Assembly (NCBI RefSeq): GCF_006716865.1
Contig: NZ_VFPT01000001.1
Location: 2,289,001 to 2,353,000, forward strand
DNA: 64,000 nucleotides
Source: Roseinatronobacter monicus
GTDB lineage: Bacteria; Pseudomonadota; Alphaproteobacteria; Rhodobacterales; Rhodobacteraceae
Reading direction: 5' to 3'
Part shown: one piece after another, positions 53,692-62,887 of the stretch
How the letters are laid out: each line of letters begins with the position of its first letter
Numbering within the stretch: the first letter of the stretch is position 1
Made by a program: the position numbers and the translations under genes
The notes under the pieces: generated by a model
Told to the model about the DNA's origin: nothing
Database searches by the model: none
What the model saw: only the letters and a program-made list of their open reading frames with translations

Positions 53692-54396
53692 ATGGCTTTT
53701 TCCAAGGACTTCTGGCAAGGCGTGCGCGACGGCACTCCGTTTATTCTGGTAATCCTGCCCTTTGGGGCGGTGTTCGGGGTTGTTGCCACCGAAGCCGGGC
53801 TTAATGTTGCACAGGTCATGGGGTTTTCCGTGCTGGTCATCGCGGGTGCGGCCCAATTCGTGGCCGTGCAAATGATGGTCGACAACGCGCCTGTGCTGAT
53901 CGTTCTTGCCGCCTCGCTGGCCGTAAACCTGCGCATGGCGATGTATTCTGCCTCGCTTGCGCCCCATCTTGGCAAAATATCATGGTGGCAACGCGGGGTT
54001 GTGTCCTATTTCATGGTGGATCAGGCCTATGCCGCCTCGATCCTGAAATATGAACAAACACCCGACATGACGCCGCAGCGCAAAATGTCCTATTATTTTG
54101 GCGTCATCACCCCGATCTGCCCTGTCTGGTATCTGGCCACCTGGGCGGGTGCCGCGCTTGGGACCGCTGTGCCTGCGGGCCTGCCCATTGATTTTGCGGT
54201 GCCGATCACCTTTCTTGCGCTGATCGTGCCCATGCTGCGCACACTGGCCCATGTCGCTGCGGCGATGGCCTCGATTTTGGGGGTTCTGGTCTTTGCGTTC
54301 CTGCCTTTCAATCTGGGCCTGTTGCTGGCGGCGCTTCTGGCCATGATGGCCGGGGCCGAGGTTGAACGACGCCTCGCCTTGCGGAGGCAGGCATGA
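53692..54396 (+). CDS. azlC: AzlC-family branched-chain amino acid exporter, large subunit
   Basis: 234 residues from ATG 53692. About seven membrane helices. Family marks: DGTPFILVILPFGAVFG at the start, VIAGAAQFVAVQMM, and NLRMAMYSASLAPHL. With the small AzlD protein it forms a two-part exporter for branched-chain amino acids (as in AzlCD/BrnFE). Its stop overlaps the azlD start by four bases. Confidence 0.92.
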   Translation: MAFSKDFWQGVRDGTPFILVILPFGAVFGVVATEAGLNVAQVMGFSVLVIAGAAQFVAVQMMVDNAPVLIVLAASLAVNLRMAMYSASLAPHLGKISWWQRGVVSYFMVDQAYAASILKYEQTPDMTPQRKMSYYFGVITPICPVWYLATWAGAALGTAVPAGLPIDFAVPITFLALIVPMLRTLAHVAAAMASILGVLVFAFLPFNLGLLLAALLAMMAGAEVERRLALRRQA

Positions 54397-54722
54397 GTTT
54401 TTCCACCGCACAGATCTGGACGATCATCATAGGCCTTGGGCTGGGGTCATACCTGTTGCGCCTGTCGTTCTTGGGCATCATCGGCAATCGTGATCTGCCC
54501 GAATGGGTCTTGCGGCATCTGCGCTACACAGCGGTCGCGGTTATGCCGGGCATGATCACGCCACTGATCCTGTTTCCACAAGCCACAGATGGCACGCTTG
54601 ATCCTGTACGGCTGGGGGCCGCTGCGGCGACCATTGCCATCAGCTTCCTGACGCGCAATGCGACACTGACGATCTTCGGGGGCGCTGCGGTGCTGTTCGC
54701 GCTACATTTCGCCATCCACTAG
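54393..54722 (+). CDS. azlD: AzlD-family small subunit
   Basis: 109 residues, three or four membrane helices, with GSYLLRLSFLGIIG near the start and LRYTAVAVMPGMITPLI in the middle, both AzlD marks. It pairs with azlC. Its 3' end overlaps the convergent FAD-oxidase gene by 21 bases. Confidence 0.92.
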   Translation: MSFSTAQIWTIIIGLGLGSYLLRLSFLGIIGNRDLPEWVLRHLRYTAVAVMPGMITPLILFPQATDGTLDPVRLGAAAATIAISFLTRNATLTIFGGAAVLFALHFAIH

Positions 54723-56123
54723 CACAGCGCCGGGGTTCATAATCCCGTGCGGGTCCAGTGCGTGCTTGATCGCGCGCATGGCCGCAAGTTTGACCGGGTC
54801 GCCATAGGTCACCAGATCGCGGGCTTTCAGGCGGCCGATACCATGCTCGGCACTGACCGAGCCGCCCATCTCATGCACCAGATCATGCACGCATGTCTTG
54901 ATACACGCGCGTTCCTGCTCATGCGCACGGCGATCAACGCCCGCTACCGGAAAGATATTGTAATGCAGATTGCCATCGCCCAAATGCCCGAAACAATTGA
55001 TCCGGTAGGTATTGATCCGCGCCAGTTCCGGCCCGGCCCGGCTGATAAAGGTGCTGATTTCGGACAGTGGCAGCGAAATGTCGTGACTGGAAATCGCGCC
55101 GATATGGCGGTTGGCCTCGGGAATGGATTCGCGCAAATTCCAGAAATCCTTGCGCTGTGCAAGGCTTGCAGCGATGACACCATCGCTGACCAGCCCCTTC
55201 TCATGGGCTTCTGAGAACAGCCCCTCCAAGGCGTCTGTCGGGTCCAGCGCTTCAGGCAATCCCAGATCAATCAGCACCATCCAGTCGGGCGCTTGTGCAA
55301 AGGGCTGGCGCACCTGTGGCATCGTCTCGGCCAGAAACGACAGGCCCATCCCCGCGATCAGCTCAAAGGCCGAAATACCCCCGCCGATCCTGTCCTGCGC
55401 CAAAGCCAGCAACTCAAGCGCGGCGTCCGGCCCCGTCACCACCATCAGCGCGGCACCTTGCTTGGCAGGGCGCGGCGACAGGCGCAGGCTGGCCGCAGTG
55501 ATCACCCCAAGTGTCCCCTCAGAGCCGATCATCAGATGGCGCAGGTCATAGCCGGTGTTGTCCTTGCGCAACCGCTTCAGCCCGTTCCAGATACGCCCAT
55601 CCGCCAGAACCACCTCCAGCCCCAGCACCAGATCGCGCGCATTGCCGTAGCGCAGCACATTTACCCCGCCCGCATTACAGGCCAGCAGCCCGCCAATGCG
55701 CGCCGACCCTTCCGAGGCCAGCGACAACGGAAACAACCGCGCAGCAGAGGCAGCAGCGTTCTGTACATCGGCCAATACCGCACCCGCTTCGGCAATCAGC
55801 ACATTTTCTGACGGGTAGATGTCGCGTATCGCCTGCATCCGTTCCAGCGATAGCACCAGCGGCACGGCCCCCGTCGTGGCCACCTGCCCCCCGACCAGCC
55901 CCGTCCCACCACCGTAAGGCACCACCGGCACATGCGCCGCGTGACAGGCCCGCAGGATCACCGACACCTCGTCCACATTGCGTGGCAGGGCCACGGCCCC
56001 CGCCTGCCCCGCAAGCCGCCCGCGCGGCTCTTCCAGATAGCGCGGCTCGGGTGCGGCCAGCGTACCCGGCGGCAACAGCCCGGAGAGCTGCGACAGGAAT
56101 CCGGCATCACAAGAGGTCAACAT
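54702..56123 (-). CDS. FAD-linked oxidase (D-lactate/D-2-hydroxyglutarate/glycolate dehydrogenase type)
   Basis: 473 residues from ATG 56123 (MLTSCDAG). FAD_binding_4 domain: VVPYGGGTGLVGGQ and GLLACNAGGVNVLRYGNARD; C-terminal catalytic domain: CFGHLGDGNLHYNIF and SAEHGIGRLK. The group includes GlcD, D-lactate and D-2-hydroxyglutarate dehydrogenases; no neighbouring glcE/glcF genes are seen, so a stand-alone dehydrogenase is more likely. It lies downstream of the inverted repeat at 56143-56240. Confidence 0.88.
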   Translation of the reverse strand: MLTSCDAGFLSQLSGLLPPGTLAAPEPRYLEEPRGRLAGQAGAVALPRNVDEVSVILRACHAAHVPVVPYGGGTGLVGGQVATTGAVPLVLSLERMQAIRDIYPSENVLIAEAGAVLADVQNAAASAARLFPLSLASEGSARIGGLLACNAGGVNVLRYGNARDLVLGLEVVLADGRIWNGLKRLRKDNTGYDLRHLMIGSEGTLGVITAASLRLSPRPAKQGAALMVVTGPDAALELLALAQDRIGGGISAFELIAGMGLSFLAETMPQVRQPFAQAPDWMVLIDLGLPEALDPTDALEGLFSEAHEKGLVSDGVIAASLAQRKDFWNLRESIPEANRHIGAISSHDISLPLSEISTFISRAGPELARINTYRINCFGHLGDGNLHYNIFPVAGVDRRAHEQERACIKTCVHDLVHEMGGSVSAEHGIGRLKARDLVTYGDPVKLAAMRAIKHALDPHGIMNPGAVLVDGEM

Positions 56124-56142
56124 GGGTACTCCCTTCTCAGCA

Positions 56143-56240
56143 GGGCTGTGACAGGCGCAGTCAGAGCGCGAGGGGCTGTGGCGCAAGCCACAGCGCCGGG
56201 GGTGGGTGGGTGGGCGCTCTGACTGCGCCTGTCACAGCCC
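56143..56240. repeat. 27-bp perfect inverted repeat with inner hairpin and G-quadruplex motif
   Basis: The arms 56143-56169 and 56214-56240 are exact reverse complements (GGGCTGTGAC ... at the outside). Between them are a hairpin GCTGTGGC-GCAA-GCCACAGC (56175-56194) and GGGGG-T-GGG-T-GGG-T-GGG (56198-56214) on the plus strand. The right arm includes the stop codon of the GNAT gene. Confidence 0.88.
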
Positions 56241-56819
56241 AGCATCCGTGCGCCCGCGCCGGTCATGGCGCAGATTGGCATAAAGGACATGATTGCGCCA
56301 ACGTCCATTGATCTGCAAATAGCTTTGCGCCACACCTTCATATTTGAACCCCGCCCGCTCCAGCACCCCACGCGAGGCGGTGTTCTCTGGCAGGCAGGCC
56401 GCCTCAATGCGCGACAGGTCCATGACCTTGAACGCATGATGCACGACTGCGGCGATGGCTTCGCGCATATAGCCTTGGCGCAGGAACGGCGCGCCCACCC
56501 AATACCCCAATGTGCCCGCCTGCGCTGGCCCGCGCCGGATATTGTCCAGCGTAATCGCGCCCAGCAGGCTGTCATCATCGCGGCGCACCAGAAACAACGG
56601 CAAGGCGGTGTCCGCCTTGGAACAGCGCTGCGCCCATGCAACACGGTAGCTGAAGGCGCGCCGCGTCAGATGGTCGTCCGACCATGTCGGTTCCCACGGG
56701 GTCAGAAACCCCTCGGACTGGCGGCGCAATTCGGACCATTGCCGGAAATCGCCATGCGCTGGCAAGCGCAAGACCAGCCGTTCTGTCTCGATACGCAGCT
56801 TGCCGCGCAGACCCAACAT
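56232..56819 (-). CDS. GNAT acetyltransferase of RimJ/RimL type
   Basis: 195 residues. The pattern RIETERLVLRLPAHGD at the start, LLGAITLDNIRRG, LGYWVGAPFLRQGYMREAI (acetyl-CoA loop) and NTASRGVLERAGFKYEG matches the RimJ/RimL group that acetylates N-terminal amines. It overlaps the M16 peptidase stop (TGATG), so it is the last gene of thrC-M16-GNAT. Its stop lies in the inverted repeat. Confidence 0.9.
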   Translation of the reverse strand: MLGLRGKLRIETERLVLRLPAHGDFRQWSELRRQSEGFLTPWEPTWSDDHLTRRAFSYRVAWAQRCSKADTALPLFLVRRDDDSLLGAITLDNIRRGPAQAGTLGYWVGAPFLRQGYMREAIAAVVHHAFKVMDLSRIEAACLPENTASRGVLERAGFKYEGVAQSYLQINGRWRNHVLYANLRHDRRGRTDAGL

Positions 56820-58081
56820 CAGGCGGCCAGCCTCTCACTCAGTTCATACAGGCGCGGCGCGCGCTCGATCGGGCCATAAAGGGCAAGGGCCATGCCGCTG
56901 CGGTTCAGCAACTCCTGCGCGTGCATCCGTGTGCCCTGCATCGTGACCGCGTCAATGCGGGCAATCGCTTCGGAAATATCGGGCACACGCCCCCAAATCG
57001 ACAAGAGTTTCGCCAAGCGTTCTGCGCGCGCAGACGGGCTTTCCAGCCCCATCAACAGCCCCGCTTTCATCTGTGCACGTGCGCGCGCCACCTCGGCCTC
57101 GGTCATGTCTTGGGCGGCGCGCTTGATCTCGTCGATGGTAAGTTCTGCCAATTCGCCAATCTCTGACGCGCCGGTGCCTGCGTAGATCGTGACCATTCCT
57201 GTGTCGAAATAGGCCCCCGATTGCGCAAAAACCGTGTAGCACAGCCCCCGATCCTCGCGCAGGCGCTGGAACAGGCGCGAGGACATGCCCCCCCCCAATG
57301 CGCCCGTGAACACCTGCGAGGTATAGAATGCCTCAGAGCGGTAATCCGGTGCCTCGATTGCCAGCGCAAAATGCGCCTGCTCAAGCGTCCGCGTCTCGCG
57401 GCGCTCGCCACTGTGAAACTTTGCAGGTGCGGCTTGCTGCGGTGGCTTTGGGGTCATGTGCCCGAAAAGCGGCTCTGCCAGACGCACCAAGGCGTCGTGA
57501 TCGACAGCGCCCGCCGCAGACAGGATCATCTGCCCCGGCCCGTAGTGATCGGCCACAAAGCGGCGCAGATCGCCTTCGGAAAAGCCCGAGACTTGCGCGC
57601 TTGGCCCAAGGATCGAGCGGCCGATGGGCTGGCTGGGATAGGCCGTTTCCTGCAACCAGTCGAAGATGATGTCATCGGGCGTGTCCAGTGCCTGCCCGAT
57701 TTCTTGCAAGATCACACCGCGTTCCACCTCGATCTCGCGGGCCTCGAATGCAGGGTTCAGTACGATATCGGCCAGCACATCGACAGCAAGGGGCACATCC
57801 GCCTTGAGGATGCGCGCATAATAGGCTGTCATCTCGCGCGAGGTATAGGCGTTGATATAGCCGCCGACATCTTCGATTTCCTCGGCAATCTGCAACGCGC
57901 TGCGCCGGGCTGTGCCCTTGAAGGCCATATGCTCCAGAAAATGCGCAACACCGTTCTGCTCGGCCAATTCATGGCGCGCGCCCGCCTCGATCCACAGGCC
58001 GACAGCCGCAGATTCCAACCCCGGCATGAACTCGGTGACGATGCGAAACCCGTTGGGCAGGGTCGTGATCTGAACACTCAT
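56819..58081 (-). CDS. M16-family zinc peptidase (processing-peptidase-like)
   Basis: 420 residues. The inverted zinc motif HFLEH at residues 47-51 (HxxEH), with the downstream glutamate in EIEVERGVILQEI near residue 120. The C-terminal half has the second, inactive M16 domain with GGGMSSRLFQRLREDRGLCY, and YAGTGASEI. It resembles mitochondrial processing peptidase beta and PqqL-like bacterial enzymes; substrates are unknown. Start overlaps the thrC stop (ATGA), a conserved pairing. Confidence 0.93.
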   Translation of the reverse strand: MSVQITTLPNGFRIVTEFMPGLESAAVGLWIEAGARHELAEQNGVAHFLEHMAFKGTARRSALQIAEEIEDVGGYINAYTSREMTAYYARILKADVPLAVDVLADIVLNPAFEAREIEVERGVILQEIGQALDTPDDIIFDWLQETAYPSQPIGRSILGPSAQVSGFSEGDLRRFVADHYGPGQMILSAAGAVDHDALVRLAEPLFGHMTPKPPQQAAPAKFHSGERRETRTLEQAHFALAIEAPDYRSEAFYTSQVFTGALGGGMSSRLFQRLREDRGLCYTVFAQSGAYFDTGMVTIYAGTGASEIGELAELTIDEIKRAAQDMTEAEVARARAQMKAGLLMGLESPSARAERLAKLLSIWGRVPDISEAIARIDAVTMQGTRMHAQELLNRSGMALALYGPIERAPRLYELSERLAA

Positions 58082-59466
58082 GCGCTGATCCGTTCTCGAA
58101 TAAAGGCCTGCACCGCGCCCAGATCATTGGGCAGACGGGTCACACGCTCGGGGCGGTCAAACAGATCGGCCATGCGCGCGGGCAAGGCCGGGCGCTGGCC
58201 GGTCGCGGCCTCGACCGCATCGGGGAATTTGGCGGGGTGGGCTGTGGCCAGTGTGACCATCGGGGTTGCCGACAGGTTTTGCTCAGCAACATGCACGCCC
58301 ACTGCCGAATGCGGACAAAGAACTTCGCCGGTTTCCTGCGCAATGCGAGTGATGGTGGCGGTGGTCTCATCCTCTGATGCGCGACCAGAGGAGAACGCCT
58401 CGCGCAGAAATTCCAAAGCGCCCTGAGAGATGTGAAACCCGCCCGTCGCCTTTAACTCATCCATCAACTGCGCAACTGCTGCCCCGTCGCGGCCGTAAGC
58501 GTCGAACAACGCACGCTCGAAATTGGAACTGACCTGAATATCCATCGAAGGGCTGATCGAGGGTTTGACCCCATCGGTCACATAGCCACCAGATGTCAGC
58601 GCGCGGTGCAGAATGTCGTTGTGGTTGGTGGCCACGATCAGCCGCTCAATCGGCAGCCCCATCGCGCGGGCGATATAGCCTGCGAAGATGTCGCCGAAAT
58701 TGCCGGTCGGCACAGTAAAGCTGACAGGACGGTGTGGCGCACCAAGACTGACCGCCGCCGAGAAGTAATAGACCACCTGTGCGAGCACCCGCGCCCAGTT
58801 GATGGAATTGACCCCTGCCAGCCGGACCCCGTCACGAAAGGCGAAATCGTTGAACATGTCCTTGACCAGCGCCTGACAGGTGTCGAAATCCCCGTCAATC
58901 GCCAGTGCATGAACATTGGCATCGGCAGGTGTTGTCATCTGGCGGCGCTGCACTTCGGACACACGGCCATGCGGATACATGATAAATACATCGACATTTT
59001 CCAGCCCGCGAAACGCCTCAATCGCGGCAGAGCCGGTGTCGCCCGATGTGGCCCCCACAATCGTCACCCGCTCGCCCGAGCGTGTCAGCGCGGCCTGAAA
59101 CAACTGGCCGATCAGTTGCATGGCGAAGTCCTTGAAGGCCAGTGTCGGGCCGTGAAACAACTCCAGCAGGAAATGATTGGGTGCCAGTTGCTTGAGCGGC
59201 GCGCGCGCAGGCTGGCCGAACCCGGCATAGGCCTTGGCGATCAGGTCCCGAAATTCATCATCGCTAAACGTGTCGCCGATGAAGGGGCGCATCACCAGAT
59301 AGGCCTGCTCTTCATAGGTCAGCCCTGCCAGCGCCGCGATCTCTACCTGCGTCATGGGCGGCACATGCTCGGGCAGATACAGCCCGCCATCGCGGGCCAG
59401 ACCTGTCAGCATGGTCGCTTCAAATTCCAGAACAGGGGCCGCGCCCCGCGTCGATATATATTGCAT
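58078..59466 (-). CDS. thrC: Threonine synthase
   Basis: 462 residues from ATG 59466 (MQYISTRG). PLP lysine in GPTLAFKDFAMQLIGQ near residue 112, then VGATSGDTGSAAIEAF and NFGDIFAGYIARAMGLP, all class II threonine synthase marks. It turns O-phosphohomoserine into threonine. It is followed without gap by the M16 peptidase and preceded by surf1, 14 bases away, so a surf1-thrC-M16-GNAT operon is likely. Confidence 0.97.
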   Translation of the reverse strand: MQYISTRGAAPVLEFEATMLTGLARDGGLYLPEHVPPMTQVEIAALAGLTYEEQAYLVMRPFIGDTFSDDEFRDLIAKAYAGFGQPARAPLKQLAPNHFLLELFHGPTLAFKDFAMQLIGQLFQAALTRSGERVTIVGATSGDTGSAAIEAFRGLENVDVFIMYPHGRVSEVQRRQMTTPADANVHALAIDGDFDTCQALVKDMFNDFAFRDGVRLAGVNSINWARVLAQVVYYFSAAVSLGAPHRPVSFTVPTGNFGDIFAGYIARAMGLPIERLIVATNHNDILHRALTSGGYVTDGVKPSISPSMDIQVSSNFERALFDAYGRDGAAVAQLMDELKATGGFHISQGALEFLREAFSSGRASEDETTATITRIAQETGEVLCPHSAVGVHVAEQNLSATPMVTLATAHPAKFPDAVEAATGQRPALPARMADLFDRPERVTRLPNDLGAVQAFIRERISA

Positions 59467-59480
59467 CTTTGGCCTGATCC

Positions 59481-60164
59481 TCAGTCGCGTTGCGTTCTGA
59501 TACGCCACAGAAAGAAAACTGTCATCCCCACCCATGCAACTGCCATCAAAAACCATTGCACTGCGTAACCCAGATGCGGGTCGGGGATGGTGACATCATA
59601 GACAGGGACAGGGGTAATGGCAGGGTCCGAGGGCTGGGCCGCGCGCAGCACCAGATGCACTTCTTCCGTGTCCAGCAAAGAAGCCATCTCGGCCACGTCC
59701 CGCCCGAACAACAGATTGCGCCCTGCGTCATAGTCGGGTGTGTGCTGATTTATGTCGCGGGGCCAGTGCAGATTGCCCGCAAGGCGTGTGGTGTCATCTG
59801 ATGGGATGCTCAGACCCGCGCGCGCGCTTTCGGGCAGATAGCCGCGTTCCACCAGAATGCGCCGCCCCTCTGCCGTTTCAAAAGCCTGCACCAGATGAAA
59901 GCCGGGGCCAGCGGCTTTTTGTGCCGACAGCACGAACACATGCTGCGGCAAGAACCTGCCCTCCACCTCGACTGGCAGATAGCGGTGCTGGTCCGGGTCA
60001 AGCTGCTGCGGCAGGTCTACCGGGGAATCGAATATGCGGGTTTCCAACTCTGCGATCAGCGCGGCTTTCTGATCGGCGCGGTCCAGTTGCCACAGGCCCA
60101 AGGCGACGAGCATAGCCGTGCCGACCAATCCGAACAGGGCTGGAATTATCATCCGGCGCAGCAT
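59481..60164 (-). CDS. SURF1-family cytochrome oxidase assembly protein
   Basis: 227 residues from ATG 60164, with AAAGGAAG upstream that lies just past the terminator. Two membrane helices, near residues 8-25 and 205-222, flank a periplasmic domain. LGLWQLDRADQKAALI near the first helix and VERGYLP and AVQWFLMAVAW are SURF1 marks. It helps heme a insertion into subunit I. It follows ctaE, separated by the terminator at 60189-60214. Confidence 0.92.
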   Translation of the reverse strand: MLRRMIIPALFGLVGTAMLVALGLWQLDRADQKAALIAELETRIFDSPVDLPQQLDPDQHRYLPVEVEGRFLPQHVFVLSAQKAAGPGFHLVQAFETAEGRRILVERGYLPESARAGLSIPSDDTTRLAGNLHWPRDINQHTPDYDAGRNLLFGRDVAEMASLLDTEEVHLVLRAAQPSDPAITPVPVYDVTIPDPHLGYAVQWFLMAVAWVGMTVFFLWRIRTQRD

Positions 60165-60188
60165 CAGCTTCCTTTCATCCCTCGAATG

Positions 60189-60214
60189 AAAAAACGCGCA
60201 CCCGTTGGTGCGCG
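60189..60214 (-). terminator. Rho-independent terminator after ctaE (minus strand)
   Basis: Stem CGCGCACC (60195-60202) and GGTGCGCG (60207-60214) with loop CGTT; on the minus strand it is followed by TTTTTT (60194-60189). It would reduce transcription from the ctaC operon into surf1-thrC. Confidence 0.85.
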
Positions 60215-60242
60215 CCTTTCTGTCTTGGGCGATCAAACGGGG

Positions 60243-61046
60243 TTACATGCCCCAGATATAGACCGCGAAGAACAGGAACAACCACACAACATCGACAAAG
60301 TGCCAATACCATGCAGCGGCTTCAAACCCGACATGGCGTTCTGCCGTAAAATGCCCTGCCCGCACGCGGAAATAGCACACAGCCAGAAAGATTGTGCCGA
60401 TGATCACATGCACCCCGTGGAAGCCTGTTGCCATGAAGAAGTTTGCAAAAAACACGTCACCGCCGAAACTGTAGCCGCGCTCTGTGATCAGATAGATATA
60501 CTCATAGCCTTGCAGGAAGGTGAAGGCGATGCCCAGCAGCACCCCGAGCAATAGCCCGTATTCGACATTCTTGCGGCTGCCATTATGCACCAACTCGTGG
60601 TGCGCCCATGTGACGGCACAGCCCGACAGCAGCAACACCAGCGTGTTGATGATGGGCAGTTCAAACGCGTTCACCGCGTAGATGGCTGGCTGCACGTATT
60701 CTGTTCCGGCGTAAGTATACATCGGATACATGGCGTGCTTGAAAAAGCTCCAGAACCAAGCTGCGAAGAACATGACTTCGGACATGATGAACAGGATGAA
60801 GCCATAGCGAAGCCCAAGCACGACCACAGGCGTGTGATCCCCCGCGTGGGATTCAACGATCACATCCTTCCACCACTCGAACATCACATACAGAACACCG
60901 GTCAGACCGATCAGGAACATCCATGGTCCGCTGTCATGCATCCACAATACTGCGCCAAACAGCATGACAAACGCAGAAACAGCAGCCACGAAGGGCCAGA
61001 TAGAAGGCGGGAGAACGTGGTAATCGTGGTTCTTTGCTTGCGCCAT
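60243..61046 (-). CDS. ctaE: Cytochrome c oxidase subunit III (aa3 type)
   Basis: 267 residues, seven membrane helices. Family marks: [13 protein letters not shown] at the start, [20 protein letters not shown] with the conserved glutamate, [12 protein letters not shown], and [14 protein letters not shown] at the end. It stabilises subunit I and the proton-uptake path. It comes after ctaG in the oxidase operon. Confidence 0.98.
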   Translation of the reverse strand: MAQAKNHDYHVLPPSIWPFVAAVSAFVMLFGAVLWMHDSGPWMFLIGLTGVLYVMFEWWKDVIVESHAGDHTPVVVLGLRYGFILFIMSEVMFFAAWFWSFFKHAMYPMYTYAGTEYVQPAIYAVNAFELPIINTLVLLLSGCAVTWAHHELVHNGSRKNVEYGLLLGVLLGIAFTFLQGYEYIYLITERGYSFGGDVFFANFFMATGFHGVHVIIGTIFLAVCYFRVRAGHFTAERHVGFEAAAWYWHFVDVVWLFLFFAVYIWGM

Positions 61047-61089
61047 GGAAGGTATTCCCTCGATTCGCTCAGGTCTGTAATGCCCGAGT

Positions 61090-61671
61090 TCAGTTTGTCA
61101 TTGCGGATTCCGGCGCGACATAGTCCGCAGGAATATCCGTGGGATGGAAAGTGTAGGACAGCGTGATCGTGTGAGTGCCGCCCCCATCGCGGTCGTCCAG
61201 AATATCCGGATCAACAAAATAGGTGACCGGCATCAGCACAGTTTCGCCGGGTTGCAGAACCTGCAACTCGAAGCAGAAACAGTCGATCTTGGTGAAAAAG
61301 CGCCCAGCCTCATAAGGCGAGACATTGTAGCTGGCGGTGCCGGCAATCGGCTCATCCGTGGGGTTATGAGCTTCATAGAAAGACAGACCAACCTCACCGA
61401 TCTTGATCTCGGTTACGCGGTCGACTGGTTTGAACGACCACGGAAAGTCACGTGCGACAGAGGCGTCGAAGCGGATGCGCATGGTCTGGTCCAGCACCAC
61501 ACCGGACGAGGCGCTGGCGGTGTTGGTGGTCCCGCCATAGCCTGTCACGCGGCAAAACAGATCATAAAGTGGCACTGCCGCCCAACCCATTGCCCCCATG
61601 AACAGCACAACACTCACGGTTTGCACTGTGGTTTTTTGGATACCGGTCAATTTGTTCCAGGTTGCGATCAT
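61090..61671 (-). CDS. ctaG: Cytochrome oxidase copper chaperone Cox11/CtaG
   Basis: 193 residues with one N-terminal membrane helix (about 17-36), then the periplasmic domain. The copper-binding [16 protein letters not shown] near residue 130 and the conserved [14 protein letters not shown] after the helix are the Cox11 signatures. It delivers copper to the CuB site of subunit I. The stop of the small CoxF-like gene overlaps its start. Confidence 0.97.
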   Translation of the reverse strand: MIATWNKLTGIQKTTVQTVSVVLFMGAMGWAAVPLYDLFCRVTGYGGTTNTASASSGVVLDQTMRIRFDASVARDFPWSFKPVDRVTEIKIGEVGLSFYEAHNPTDEPIAGTASYNVSPYEAGRFFTKIDCFCFELQVLQPGETVLMPVTYFVDPDILDDRDGGGTHTITLSYTFHPTDIPADYVAPESAMTN

Positions 61672-61868
61672 CTTTGCTGAAACCTCACATTGTCAGGATC
61701 GAGAACAGGGCGGTAGGAATGGTCAAAGGCCTGTAGCGTATTGCCGCCCGACACTTTGGCGATTGTCAGCCCAAAGACCAGCGCAATGAAGGCAAGCAGC
61801 ACAACAGCCAGCCCGATGTTACGCCCTGAGCGCCGTTTGTGCAGGTCGTGTTCGCGGGTAATCGCCAT
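61668..61868 (-). CDS. Small CoxF-like membrane protein of the oxidase operon
   Basis: 66 residues: a charged N-terminus [13 protein letters not shown], one membrane helix [20 protein letters not shown], and a short tail ending NVRFQQR. Proteins of this size between ctaB and ctaG are known in Rhodobacterales and Paracoccus as CoxF-type assembly factors. Both ends overlap the neighbours (TGATG with ctaB, ATGA with ctaG). Confidence 0.85.
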   Translation of the reverse strand: MAITREHDLHKRRSGRNIGLAVVLLAFIALVFGLTIAKVSGGNTLQAFDHSYRPVLDPDNVRFQQR

Positions 61869-62842
61869 CAGAACACCTCCAGAAATTTGAATTGCATCGC
61901 AAATTCGGCGTAGATCGGCAGCCGCGCGAGCGCTGTCTCTGCCAGAATCGCACCGAAATGCACGAAGAGATAGTAGAGCGAGAACCGGAATACGCGCTTT
62001 TCAACTTTGTATCCGTCTGCTTCAGCTGTTCCCTCGTCCCGACGCCAGATCGACCACGCCCCATGCAGGAACATCAGGTTCAAGCCCAGCGCAAGCGCCA
62101 GATAGACTGGCCCGCCAATCGAGGTAAACCCCGCCGCCAAGGCAAAGGGTATCAAGGCGATGGTATAGATCAGAATATGCGTGCGCGTGGCCTTGCGCCC
62201 ATGCGTGACGGTTAGCATGGGAACCTTGGCCTTGTGGTAGTCGCTTTTCATGAACAGCGCCAAAGCCCAGAAATGCGGAGGGGTCCACATAAAGATCAGC
62301 ATGAACATTAGGCAGGCTTCAAGGCTGATGCTGCCTGTCACCGCGACCCAGCCAATCATGGGGGGGAACGCACCCGCCGCACCACCGATCACGATATTCT
62401 GTGGCGTGGCCCGCTTGAGCCACATCGAATAGATCACAGCGTAGAAAAAGATCGTGAACGCCAGCAGGAACCCTGCCAGCGCATTCGTTGCCAGCCACAG
62501 CATGATCACCGATATGCCCGACAGCGCGACGCCCAGTGACATCGCTTCCTGCGCGCCAACTTTGCCCGCCGGAATAGGGCGCTTGGCGGTGCGCTGCATG
62601 ACCCGGTCGATATCAGCGTCCCACCACATGTTCAGCGCACCAGAGGCACCAGCCCCCAGCGCGATGAAGATGATTGCGGCCAAACCCTCGATCGGGTGCA
62701 GCCCGCCCGGAGCGACCAGCAAGCCAACAAGGGCTGTGAACACAACCAAGGACATAACACGCGGCTTCAGAAGGGCGATATAGTCGCCAAATTCTGCGTC
62801 GCCTGTCGACACATAGGTTATGTCAGTTCGGATATCGGACAT
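61868..62842 (-). CDS. ctaB: Protoheme IX farnesyltransferase
   Basis: 324 residues, about nine membrane helices. UbiA-family motifs: [20 protein letters not shown] (first aspartate motif) near residue 92, and [19 protein letters not shown] (second). It adds a farnesyl chain to heme B to give heme O, the substrate of the CtaA enzyme at 1-2 kb. The gene lies between ctaC and the coxF-like gene. Confidence 0.97.
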   Translation of the reverse strand: MSDIRTDITYVSTGDAEFGDYIALLKPRVMSLVVFTALVGLLVAPGGLHPIEGLAAIIFIALGAGASGALNMWWDADIDRVMQRTAKRPIPAGKVGAQEAMSLGVALSGISVIMLWLATNALAGFLLAFTIFFYAVIYSMWLKRATPQNIVIGGAAGAFPPMIGWVAVTGSISLEACLMFMLIFMWTPPHFWALALFMKSDYHKAKVPMLTVTHGRKATRTHILIYTIALIPFALAAGFTSIGGPVYLALALGLNLMFLHGAWSIWRRDEGTAEADGYKVEKRVFRFSLYYLFVHFGAILAETALARLPIYAEFAMQFKFLEVF

Positions 62843-62887
62843 TTAGCGATCCAGTCAGGAGTAGCTTGGTAAGGGAAGATCCCCTGC

